Positions 50,088-58,295 of a stretch of 64,000 nucleotides of DNA are shown here, piece after piece (position 1 is the stretch's first letter; every line of letters starts with the position of its first letter). The stretch spans positions 174,946 through 238,945 of the forward strand of contig NZ_PENI01000011.1 in assembly GCF_003688995.1 (NCBI RefSeq). Direction: 5' to 3'. The notes below the pieces were generated by a model that saw only the letters and a list, made by a program, of their open reading frames with translations, did not search any database and had not been told where the DNA came from. The translations under genes and the position numbers were made by a program. Source of the DNA: Streptomyces shenzhenensis. Its GTDB lineage: Bacteria; Actinomycetota; Actinomycetes; Streptomycetales; Streptomycetaceae.

Positions 50088-52292
50088 ATGGTGGTCGGAG
50101 CGGCTGGTCGGGGGGCAAGGGCGATGGACAGCGACGGGACGCAGGACGCGCGGGGCACACACGCGAATCCCGTGCCGCGTCCGGCGGTGCCGCAGGACGG
50201 CTCCCCGGCGCCGCAGGACGGCTCCCCGGCGCCGCGGGAGAGCCCCGCGCTGCCGCCACGCCCCGCGCTGCCGCCCGGGGTGCCACCGCTGCCGGACGGC
50301 TCGGCGTTCCTGTCCTGGCTGCGCACGCCCCGCCCCGACGCGGCACCCGGCGTCTGGCGCTTCGGACACCGGCCGCGCCCCGCGGAGGAGCCCGAGCAGG
50401 CCCCGGCACGCCAGCTGCTGAGCGGAGCGGTGATCGCGTTCCTGGTGGGCTGGCTCGTCTGGTCCCTGCTGTGGAACGGCTACCTCGGCGGCTGGTGGGT
50501 GCTGCCGCTCGAACTGTTCACCCCGGGCTCCTGGCGGCACAGCGACAACCGCGTCGGGAACGCCGTCCTCTGGTACGGCTACTACACCCTGATCGCCGTC
50601 GCCATCATGCTCGTCGTCGGCCGGCTCGGCCGGTGGGGCGAGGTCTGGCGGCGCTTCGGGCCGCCCGCCTGGAGCCGGGCCGTCCAGATCACCGAGCGCC
50701 CGCCCGCCCCCGAGGAGGACCCGGCGCAGTGGCCCCAGCTGCGGGCCGCCGGGGCGGTGGACGCCGCGGAGCGGCTCGGCGCGGAGGCCAGGTCCGGGCT
50801 GATGCGGGACGTCGACCTGGCCCGGATCGCCCGCGCCTGGCAGGGCGTGCGCAGCGGCCGGCACAGCCTGGCCGCCTTCTCGGCCGCCGTGGTCAAGGAC
50901 GGCGCCGCCGCCTGCCCGCACCCGTCAGGCGCGCGCGACCTGCCGGGGCGGCAGGCGCGGCACGACCTGGTCACCGGGCAGGTGCGGCTCGGTGCGACCG
51001 CCGACGATCCGCGCAACCCCTACCAGTACCGCGGCAGCGGCCTCGCCCTCGGCCCCGAGCTGCTGGGCACCTCGCTGCTGGCCGTGGGCCCGGCCGGCGC
51101 CGGCAAGACCGGCGGCATCGTGCGGCCGCTCGCCGAGTCGCTGTCCCTGCACGCGCTCGCCGGCCGCGCCTGCGTCGTGGTGGTCGGCGCGGCGGGCGCC
51201 GGGCTCGGCCCGGCCGACGCCTACGACGTCGTCGTCCGGATCGCCCACCCCGACTCGGTCCACGACCTGGATCTGTACGGCGGCACCACCGACCCGGACG
51301 AGGCCGCGGCCATCCTCGCCGAGGCCCTCGTCGGCGACCTCGCCGACCCGCACCCCGGCAGCGACAGCCGCCGTTCCACCACCGTCCTCGCCCAGCTGCT
51401 CGGCCCGTTCCGGGCGGTGCACGGCCGCTTCCCCTCCGTGCCGGAGCTGCGCCGGCTGCTCGACGGCACGCCGGGGCCGCTGGCCGCGCTGCGCAAGGCG
51501 GTGCAGGAGGCCGGGCAGGAGTCGCTGCTGCGCGAACTGGACGCGCGGGAGCGGCAGCTGGGGCACCCCGGGGACGTGGGCGCGGTGCTCGCCGACCGGA
51601 TCGCGCTGCTCGACCGGCCCGCCTTCGCCGGGTTCTTCGACACCTCGGGCCAGTCCCGGCCGTTCTCGCTCAAGGCCCTCGACCATCCCGTGCGGGTCCG
51701 TATCGACCTGCCCGAGCGCGGGCACGCGGACGCCTCGCGGATCCTGGCCCGGCTGGTGCTCGCCCAGTTCACGGCGAGCGTCGCGGTACGGGAGGACAGG
51801 TCGCTGTTCGCCTGTCTGGTGCTGGACGACGCGACGGGCGTGGTGACCCCGGAGTCGGTGCGGGGCATCCAGCGGCTGCGGTCGGGCAACGCCGGAGCCG
51901 TGCTCACCCTGCGCACCCTGGACGATGTGCCCCGGCCGCTGCGTGGTCCGCTCCTCGGGGCCGTGGGCTGCCGGATGGCGCTGTCCGGGCTGACGCCGTG
52001 GGACGGGCAGGACTTCGCCGAGGTGTGGGGCAAGGAGTGGACCGAGGCCCGGGACGTGACCGACCGGCAGATCATCGCCGAGACCCCGGCGGGCAAGGCC
52101 GTGCACATGGTGCGCCGGGTGATCACCGGCAAGGCGCCGACCGCGCGGGCCGTCACCGTCCGGCAGGTCGAGCGTGAGCGCTGGTCCGCCTCGGAGCTGG
52201 CGCACGCGTTGCCGCCGGGGCACGCGGTGCTGTCCCTGACGACGGTGCGGGGCGAGCACGCCCCGCCGCTGCTGGTGGACCTCCGGGGCTGA
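50088..52292 (+). CDS. Membrane-anchored VirD4/TraG-like ATP-binding protein
   Basis: This is a 734-residue protein. A Pro-rich N-terminus of about 100 residues includes a duplicated PQDGSPA unit. Two membrane segments follow (LLSGAVIAFLVGWLVWSLLW near 125, and WYGYYTLIAVAIMLVVGRL near 175). The cytosolic part has a phosphate-binding loop VGPAGAGKTGGIVRPLAESL near 340 and a later LFACLVLDDATGVVTPESVR resembling a Walker B. This layout resembles T4SS coupling proteins and FtsK-like DNA or protein pumps, but no relaxase, secretion gene or repeat lies nearby. ATG 50088 or ATG 50124 may start it. Widely conserved in Streptomyces as I recall; function unknown. Confidence 0.78.
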   Translation: MVVGAAGRGARAMDSDGTQDARGTHANPVPRPAVPQDGSPAPQDGSPAPRESPALPPRPALPPGVPPLPDGSAFLSWLRTPRPDAAPGVWRFGHRPRPAEEPEQAPARQLLSGAVIAFLVGWLVWSLLWNGYLGGWWVLPLELFTPGSWRHSDNRVGNAVLWYGYYTLIAVAIMLVVGRLGRWGEVWRRFGPPAWSRAVQITERPPAPEEDPAQWPQLRAAGAVDAAERLGAEARSGLMRDVDLARIARAWQGVRSGRHSLAAFSAAVVKDGAAACPHPSGARDLPGRQARHDLVTGQVRLGATADDPRNPYQYRGSGLALGPELLGTSLLAVGPAGAGKTGGIVRPLAESLSLHALAGRACVVVVGAAGAGLGPADAYDVVVRIAHPDSVHDLDLYGGTTDPDEAAAILAEALVGDLADPHPGSDSRRSTTVLAQLLGPFRAVHGRFPSVPELRRLLDGTPGPLAALRKAVQEAGQESLLRELDARERQLGHPGDVGAVLADRIALLDRPAFAGFFDTSGQSRPFSLKALDHPVRVRIDLPERGHADASRILARLVLAQFTASVAVREDRSLFACLVLDDATGVVTPESVRGIQRLRSGNAGAVLTLRTLDDVPRPLRGPLLGAVGCRMALSGLTPWDGQDFAEVWGKEWTEARDVTDRQIIAETPAGKAVHMVRRVITGKAPTARAVTVRQVERERWSASELAHALPPGHAVLSLTTVRGEHAPPLLVDLRG
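50190..50231 (+). repeat. Perfect 21-base tandem duplication
   Basis: ccgcaggacggctccccggc and one further g occurs twice in succession, encoding PQDGSPA twice in the N-terminus of the ATPase. A third, diverged partial copy follows. Confidence 0.85.
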
Positions 52293-52497
52293 GGAGCGTC
52301 GGGGCGGGCCCCGGGATCGGGGCCGAGACCGGGTGCGAGACCGGGAGAGGACGATCGGCCGGTTCATCCATCGGATCACCGGTCGACCGTACGGTCAGGC
52401 AGAATCGGCATAGGCTGTTCATACGCGGCGGCCAATAGATCACAACGATCACTCGATCTCCGCATGACCGTCCGATCCCACTCGACCTGAAGGCCCC

Positions 52498-54159
52498 ATG
52501 CCTCCGACGCTCGCCTCGCTCGTCCACCACTCCGCGCTCAAACTGATCGTGCGCGCGGGCGAGGACCGCCTCGACGTGCCCGTCCGCTGGGCGCACGTCA
52601 GTGAGCTCGCCGACCCCGTGCCGTACATGGAGGGCGGGGAACTGCTGCTGATCACCGCGCTGAAGCTGGACGCGGAGGATCCCGAGGCGATGCGCCGGTA
52701 CGTGCGCCGGCTGGCGGGCGCCGGGGTCGTCGGGCTCGGCTTCGCCGTCGGCGTCAACTACGAGGAGACCCCCAAGGCCCTCGTCGACGCGGCCGAACAG
52801 GAGGGACTGCCGCTGCTCGAGGTGCCGCGCCGCACCCCGTTCCTCGCGATCAGCAAGGCGGTGTCCGCCGCGATCGCCGCCGACCAGTACCGGGCGGTGA
52901 CCGCCGGGTTCGCCGCCGAGCGTGAACTGACCCGGCAGGCCCTGAACGCCGGCCCGGAGGGGCTGCTCGCCGCGCTCGCCGCGCAGGTCGACGGGTGGGC
53001 CGCGCTGTACGACGTCGCGGGCGCGGTGGTCGCCACCGCGCCCGAGTGGGCGGGGCGGCGGGCCGCCCGGCTCACCCCGGACGTGGAACGGCTGCGGGAC
53101 CGGCCCGCGCCCGCCTCGTCGGTGGTCGGCGGCCCGGAGCACGAGGACCGGGTCGAGCTGCACACCCTCGGCACCGGGCGGCGCCCGCGGGGTGCCCTCG
53201 CCGTGGGCACCGCGGCTCCCCTCGGCACCGCCGAGCGGTACGCGGTGCACTCCGCCATCGCCCTGCTCACCCTGACCACCGAGCGCTCCCGGTCGCTGCA
53301 CGCGGCGGAGCAGCGGATCGGCGCGGCCGTGCTGCGGATGCTGCTCGCCGGGCAGCCGGACCACGCCAGGGCCGTCGCCGGGGACCTGTACGGCGGGCTC
53401 CTCGACGCGCCGTTCCGGCTGATCGTCGCCGAGCCGGTCTCCGGCACGGCCGCGCGGGCGCACGCCGACGGGCACGCGCGCGTACCCCTGGCCAAGGCGG
53501 GCTCGGTCGCCGCGCTCGCCGCCGTGGACCCGGGCGGCGACCGGCTGAGCGGGCTCGCCGAGTCCGTGGAGTCCGCCGCCGCGCGATCCGGGGAGGCCGT
53601 GCTGGTGGTGCCCGAGGGGGAGCGGCTGGTGGTGCTGGCCGCCGACGGGGGCGCCGCGGTGGCGGCCGGCAGGCGGTACGCGATGGCGCTGGAGGCGGCG
53701 CGCGCCGCGCCCGAGCCGGTCGCCGTGGAGGAGGACGAACTGATCGTGGGCATGTCGGCGCCCGCCGGGCCGATCGCGACCGCCGCCGCCTACAAGCAGG
53801 CCGAGCAGGCGCTGTCGGTGGCGCGGCGGCGCGGCCGGATGCTGGTGGAGCACGACCAGCTGGCCTCGGGATCCGTGCTGCCGCTGCTCGCCGACGACGC
53901 GGTGAAGGCGTTCGCGGACGGGCTGCTGCGCCCGCTGTACGAGCACGACGCGACCGGCCGGGGCGATCTGGTGGCCTCGCTGCGGGCGTGGCTGTCGCGG
54001 CACGGGCAGTGGGACGCGGCGGCGGCCGACCTGGGCGTGCACCGGCATACGCTGCGCTACCGGATGCGCCGGGTCGAGGAGATCCTCGGGCGGTCCCTGG
54101 ACGATCCGGACGTCCGCATGGAACTGTGGCTGGCCCTGAAGGCGACGGCGACGGACTAG
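52498..54159 (+). CDS. PucR family transcriptional regulator
   Basis: This is a 553-residue regulator of the PucR/CdaR-like class. The N-terminal PucR domain (about 1-125) includes VPVRWAHVSELADPVPYMEG and LLEVPRRTPFLAISKAVS. A central GGDEF-like/GAF-like region follows. The C-terminal helix-turn-helix (HTH_30) reads ASLRAWLSRHGQWDAAAADL followed by GVHRHTLRYRMRRVEEI near residues 495-540. Such regulators usually activate purine, 4-aminobutyrate or amine catabolic genes. The next gene on the same strand is an aldehyde dehydrogenase, and gabT lies upstream, so a GABA/amine role is likely but unproven. Confidence 0.9.
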   Translation: MPPTLASLVHHSALKLIVRAGEDRLDVPVRWAHVSELADPVPYMEGGELLLITALKLDAEDPEAMRRYVRRLAGAGVVGLGFAVGVNYEETPKALVDAAEQEGLPLLEVPRRTPFLAISKAVSAAIAADQYRAVTAGFAAERELTRQALNAGPEGLLAALAAQVDGWAALYDVAGAVVATAPEWAGRRAARLTPDVERLRDRPAPASSVVGGPEHEDRVELHTLGTGRRPRGALAVGTAAPLGTAERYAVHSAIALLTLTTERSRSLHAAEQRIGAAVLRMLLAGQPDHARAVAGDLYGGLLDAPFRLIVAEPVSGTAARAHADGHARVPLAKAGSVAALAAVDPGGDRLSGLAESVESAAARSGEAVLVVPEGERLVVLAADGGAAVAAGRRYAMALEAARAAPEPVAVEEDELIVGMSAPAGPIATAAAYKQAEQALSVARRRGRMLVEHDQLASGSVLPLLADDAVKAFADGLLRPLYEHDATGRGDLVASLRAWLSRHGQWDAAAADLGVHRHTLRYRMRRVEEILGRSLDDPDVRMELWLALKATATD

Positions 54160-54219
54160 GCACGGCAGTTCCAGCGGAGCGCTCAGGTCCCGGCCCACCG
54201 GCACGCACGGCATCGCCGC

Positions 54220-54264
54220 GTATGACAAAGCCCTGTACGACAGCGCCCCGTACGACAAAGCGTA
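54220..54264 (+). repeat. Three tandem 15-base copies
   Basis: gtatgacaaagccct, gtacgacagcgcccc and gtacgacaaagcgta follow one another in the gap between the PucR gene and the aldehyde dehydrogenase gene. The period of 15 keeps frame, but no gene is evident around it. Confidence 0.7.
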
Positions 54265-54378
54265 GAAACCCGCGCCCGCACTGCTACGACTCGGACAAGC
54301 GACCCCGGCCCGGCCCCGCCCTACGGTGGACCACGAAAGCCAAGAACATCCCCAACGCGGAAGGGCCGGGACTCTCAG

Positions 54379-55824
54379 ATGACTTCCACCCACGCCTTCT
54401 GGCTCGCCGGCCGCCAGGCCACCGGCGAGGACACCTTCGACGTCACCTCCCCGTGGGACGGCCGGCTCGTCGGTACGGTGAGCGTGCCGACGGACGCCCA
54501 GGTCGAGGAGGCCGTGGCCGCCGCGTACGCCGTGCGGGACGAGTTCGCCGCCACCCCGGCCCACGTCCGGGCCGCCGCCCTCGACCATGTCAGCAGGCGT
54601 CTGGGCGAGCGCACCGAGGAGATAGCCCGGCTGATCTCCGCCGAGAACGGCAAGCCGATCAAGTGGGCGCGCGGCGAGGTCGGCCGGGCCGTGTCCGTGT
54701 TCCGGTTCGCCGCCGAGGAGGCCCGCCGGTTCAACGGCGGCGAGGCCCAGCGGCTGGACACCGACGCCGGCGGCCAGGGCCGGCTGGCGCTCACCCGGCG
54801 CTTCCCGAAGGGCGTCGTGCTCGGCATCGCGCCGTTCAACTTCCCGCTGAACCTGTGCGCCCACAAGGTCGCCCCGGCGATCGCCGCCGGCGCGCCGATC
54901 ATCCTCAAGCCCGCCCCGGCGACCCCGCTGTCCGGCCTGGTCATCGGCGAGCTGCTGGCCGAGACCGAGCTGCCCGCGGGCTCCTGGAGCATCCTGCCGG
55001 TCAGCAACGACCGGATGCCCGCCCTGGTGCAGGACGAGCGGCTGCCGGTCATCTCCTTCACCGGTTCCGAGAAGGTCGGCTACGCGATCATGGATTCGGT
55101 GCCGCGCAAGCACTGCACGCTGGAGCTGGGCGGCAACGGCGCGGCGCTGGTCCTCGCCGACTACGCGAGCGACGCCGACCTCGACTGGACCGCGCACCGC
55201 ATCGCGACCTTCTCCAACTACCAGGGCGGCCAGTCCTGCATCTCCGTGCAGCGGGTGATCGCGGACGCCGCCGTGTACGAGCGGCTGCTGCCGCGCATCG
55301 TCGCCGCTGTCGAGGCCCAGGTCACCGGCGACCCCTCGGACGACAGGACCGATGTCGGCCCGCTGGTCAGCGAGGACGCGGCCAAGCGCGTCGAGGCGTG
55401 GGTCGAGGAGGCGGTCACGGCGGGCGCGCGGCTGCTGACCGGCGGCAAGCGGGACGGCGCCGCGTACGCGCCGACCGTCCTGACCGAGGTGCCGGCCGAT
55501 GTGACGATCTCCTGCGAGGAGGTCTTCGGCCCGGTCCTCACCGTGCAGCGGGTGGCGGGGGAGACCGCGGCCTTCGCGGCGGCCAACGACTCCAAGTACG
55601 GCCTTCAGGCGGGTGTGTTCACCCATGATCTGCAGGTCGCCTTCCGCGCCCACCGGGCGCTGGAGGTCGGCGGTGTCGTCATCGGCGACGTCCCCTCCTA
55701 CCGCGCCGACCAGATGCCCTACGGCGGCGCCAAGCAGTCGGGCGTCGGCCGCGAGGGCGTGAAGTTCGCGATGGAGGACTACACCTACGAGCGGGTGCTG
55801 GTCCTCACCGGGCTCGCGCTCTGA
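54379..55824 (+). CDS. Aldehyde dehydrogenase family protein
   Basis: This is a 481-residue NAD(P)-dependent dehydrogenase. The catalytic Cys is in NYQGGQSCISVQRV and the general base in TLELGGNGAALVL. The cofactor site is GIAPFNFPLNLCAHKVAPAI with KPAPATP. The GQSC and NFPLNL signatures place it nearer the phosphonoacetaldehyde/lactaldehyde/non-phosphorylating glyceraldehyde 3-phosphate branch than to the two betaine-type enzymes in this window. Its position after a PucR activator and near gabT suggests an amine-derived aldehyde, possibly succinate semialdehyde, but the substrate is open. Confidence 0.88.
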   Translation: MTSTHAFWLAGRQATGEDTFDVTSPWDGRLVGTVSVPTDAQVEEAVAAAYAVRDEFAATPAHVRAAALDHVSRRLGERTEEIARLISAENGKPIKWARGEVGRAVSVFRFAAEEARRFNGGEAQRLDTDAGGQGRLALTRRFPKGVVLGIAPFNFPLNLCAHKVAPAIAAGAPIILKPAPATPLSGLVIGELLAETELPAGSWSILPVSNDRMPALVQDERLPVISFTGSEKVGYAIMDSVPRKHCTLELGGNGAALVLADYASDADLDWTAHRIATFSNYQGGQSCISVQRVIADAAVYERLLPRIVAAVEAQVTGDPSDDRTDVGPLVSEDAAKRVEAWVEEAVTAGARLLTGGKRDGAAYAPTVLTEVPADVTISCEEVFGPVLTVQRVAGETAAFAAANDSKYGLQAGVFTHDLQVAFRAHRALEVGGVVIGDVPSYRADQMPYGGAKQSGVGREGVKFAMEDYTYERVLVLTGLAL

Positions 55825-55842
55825 CCACCGCCACCCCTAGAT

Positions 55843-55855
55843 AACGGCAACCGTT
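55843..55855. promoter_or_regulatory. Palindromic operator-like site without an obvious target
   Basis: aacgg-caa-ccgtt sits in an AT-rich pocket (ataacggcaaccgttttcat) only 18 bases after the aldehyde dehydrogenase stop and upstream of a terminator hairpin. It looks like a LacI- or Zur-type operator left without a gene to control. Confidence 0.45.
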
Positions 55856-55894
55856 TTCATGTACAGTCGTGCGTGACGCGCGATCGTCGTCCCC

Positions 55895-55936
55895 GAAGGG
55901 GCCCGGCACCGATGCCTTCCGGTGCCGGGCCCCTTC
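55895..55936. terminator. Bidirectional terminator
   Basis: A perfect 16-base stem (gaaggggcccggcacc with its complement) and a 10-base loop lie between the aldehyde dehydrogenase gene and the convergent GH3 remnant. Confidence 0.9.
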
Positions 55937-55960
55937 CCTGTGCCGGCCTCTTCCGGACCC

Positions 55961-56770
55961 TCAACCGGAGAAGCCGACGTGCGCGAGCCGCAGCGGGCCG
56001 CGCAGCCTGAGCCGGACGTCGCGCACGCCCGCGACGGCGATCCCCGCGCGCAGCGTCGTGTAGTCGTACGGGCCCGAGCCGGGCGCGTCGAGGGCCGGCG
56101 TGACCGGCGCCGAGCCGCCGCCGGGGAGCAGTTCGACCTCGCCCCGGCCGGACACCCGCACGGTCACCTCCCGGGCGCCCGCACCGAAGTCGCAGTCGCG
56201 GTAGACCAGTTCGGCGGTGCCGCCGTCCGCCGGGGGCACCGCGTCGCCCGACACCTTGGTGCGATCGACCAGCGCGGCACCGGACTGCTCGTCGAAGCCG
56301 GCCGCCTCCAGGCCCCGGCTCAGGACCGCGCGGGGCGCGGCGGGCTCGCCGTCGAGGGCGAGGGTCGTGCGCAGCCGGATGTCCTCGCTGGAGGCGCCGA
56401 CCAGCAGGTCGTACGGCCCCGGCTCGCGGCGCCGGCGGCCCCGCGCCACGTCCCAGAACGCGAAGGCGGACAGCGGGACCTCGAAGGTCGGCTCCGCCCG
56501 CTCTCCCGGGGCGAGCATCACCCGGCGGTGGCCGAGCAGTTCGCGGCGCGGCCGGACGGCCGAGGGGTCCACGGCACGCGTGTAGAGCTGGGCGACCTCG
56601 TCCGCGGTGACGTCGCCGGTGTTGGTGACCGTGCAGCGCACCCGCACCGTGTCGGCGCCGGTGTCCACCGACAGGTCCGCGTACCGGAAGGACGCGTACG
56701 ACAGGCCGTGGCCGAAGGGGAAGAGCGGGGTGCCCGCGAAGTAGAGATAGGTCTGGCGGGCGCCGATGGT
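55961..56770 (-). pseudogene. 3' remnant of a GH3 beta-glucosidase gene
   Basis: The last 270 or so codons of a family 3 glycosyl hydrolase remain: RQTYLYFAGTPLFPFGHGLS, a fibronectin-III-like domain (RVRCTVTNTGDVTADEVAQL ... AFAFWDVARG) and a C-terminal carbohydrate-binding domain ending RGPLRLAHVGFSG. The catalytic barrel with the nucleophile Asp and the sandwich domain, about 600 residues, are absent. Upstream the frame reaches the end of the LacI gene through unrelated sequence. The gene was thus truncated by deletion next to its probable regulator. A small stand-alone product from an internal start is conceivable but would lack activity. Confidence 0.8.
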
Positions 56771-56918
56771 CAGCGGCGGCTGAGCCCCGCCCGACGCCAC
56801 GGGCCGGCCCCCGCACCGGGGACCGGCCCGTTCGCCGTGCCGCGCGCACTCCGCGACCGGCAGCCCCGGCCCGCGGGGCCCGGCCACCAGGAGTGGCACG
56901 TTCCTCGCCGAGGTGCGG

Positions 56919-57932
56919 TCAGGGCGCGGTGGGTGCCGGACCCGTGCTCGCCCGCACCGTCAGCTCGGGCGCGATCAGCACGACGTCGTCGCTCCCGCGG
57001 CCCTCCAACTTGGCGACCAGGTGTTCCACCGCGTACCGGCCCATCTCCTGGGCGGGGATGGCGACCGACGTGAGCCGCACCGAGGCCTGGACGGCGACCT
57101 GGTCCGGGCAGATCGCGACCACCGACACGTCCTCGGGCACGGCCCGGCCCTGCTGCCGCAGCAGGGCGAGCAGCGGCTCGACCGCGGCCTCGTTCTGCAC
57201 GACGAACCCGGTGGTGCCCGGGCGTTCGTCGAAGATCCGGCCCAGGGTGAGCGCCATCGCGTCGTACCCGCCCTCGTACGGGCGGTGCAGCACCCCGAGC
57301 CCCAGCTCCCGGGCGCGGGCGCGCAGCCCGTCGAGGGTGCGCTCGGCGAAACCGGTGTGCCGCTCGTAGACGGCGGGGGCCTCGCCGATGACAGCGATGT
57401 CATGGTGTCCGAGCCGCGCCAGGTGCTCGACGCACAGCGCACCCGTCGCCCCGAAGTCGAGGTCGACGCAGGTCAGACCGCCGGTGTCGGCGGGCAGCCC
57501 GATCAGGACGGACGGCTGGTCCGTGCCGCGCAGCAGCGGCAGCCGCTCGTCCTCCAGCTCGACGTCCATCACGATCATCGCGTCGGCGAGCCCGCTGCCG
57601 GTGACCCGGCGCACCGCGTCCGGCCCCTCCTCGCCGGTGAGCAGCAGGACGTCGTACCCGTGGGTGCGGGCCGTGGTGGCCACCGCGATGGCGATCTCCA
57701 TCATCACCGGCACGTACATGTCGGTGCGCAACGGGATCATCAGCGCGATGATGTTGGACCGGCTGCTGGCCAGGGCGCGGGCGCCCGCGTTCGGGTGGTA
57801 GCCGAGTTCCCGGATGCTCTCCTCGACCCGCTGCCGGGTGGTGGCGGAGATGGACCGCTTGCCACTGAGGACGTAGCTCACCGTGCTCGCCGAGACTCCG
57901 GCGTGCTGGGCGACCTCGGCGAGGGTGACCAT
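56919..57932 (-). CDS. LacI family transcriptional regulator
   Basis: This 337-residue sugar-responsive repressor has an N-terminal helix-turn-helix of VTLAEVAQHAGVSASTVSYV followed by LSGKRSISATTRQRVEESIR, with the hinge helix ARALASSRSNIIAL. The rest is a periplasmic-binding-protein-like effector domain (LTCVDLDFGATGALCVEHLA, VIGEAPAVYERHTGFAERTL). The ATG at 57932 is chosen because it begins just before the first helix. Two perfect palindromes containing gaagcgcttc lie upstream, likely autoregulatory operators. It precedes the GH3 remnant on the same strand, its probable former target. Confidence 0.93.
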   Translation of the reverse strand: MVTLAEVAQHAGVSASTVSYVLSGKRSISATTRQRVEESIRELGYHPNAGARALASSRSNIIALMIPLRTDMYVPVMMEIAIAVATTARTHGYDVLLLTGEEGPDAVRRVTGSGLADAMIVMDVELEDERLPLLRGTDQPSVLIGLPADTGGLTCVDLDFGATGALCVEHLARLGHHDIAVIGEAPAVYERHTGFAERTLDGLRARARELGLGVLHRPYEGGYDAMALTLGRIFDERPGTTGFVVQNEAAVEPLLALLRQQGRAVPEDVSVVAICPDQVAVQASVRLTSVAIPAQEMGRYAVEHLVAKLEGRGSDDVVLIAPELTVRASTGPAPTAP

Positions 57933-57950
57933 CCGGCTCTCCAAGCTTTG

Positions 57951-57962
57951 CGAAGCGCTTCG
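57951..57962. promoter_or_regulatory. LacI-type operator 1
   Basis: The perfect palindrome cgaagcgcttcg lies 19 bases upstream of the lacI-type start codon. It shares its ten-base core gaagcgcttc with a second site 89 bases away (centre to centre). Confidence 0.8.
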
Positions 57963-58038
57963 ATAATGCGCAGGGGCGATACGGGGTGAGTGAGGGTGGA
58001 TCGACCATAACTCCAGCACGGACGGGTGTCCAGGGGCG

Positions 58039-58052
58039 TCGAAGCGCTTCGA
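58039..58052. promoter_or_regulatory. LacI-type operator 2
   Basis: The perfect 14-base palindrome tcgaagcgcttcga lies in the divergent region between the LacI gene and the acyl-CoA dehydrogenase gene, and could support looping with operator 1 or control of the divergent promoter. Confidence 0.8.
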
Positions 58053-58295
58053 CAGCTTTTCCCGGAGGGCGAGAGCGGGCCGGTACCAGGAACCGTCCCC
58101 CGGACGGCGTAACGACGCAACACCGGGAAACCGTGCCCGCGCCCCGGCGCCCGGCCCCGGGCCGGGCACCCCGCCGGGCGTCCGGGAGCGGTGCGAGGAC
58201 TGGTGGGTGCGGCCCGTTTCGGGTACCAACGATCCAGTAGCACTGGCTCGGTAACGAACACCCTCAACATCCCTCTTCGCGGCGAGGTGAGCCTC

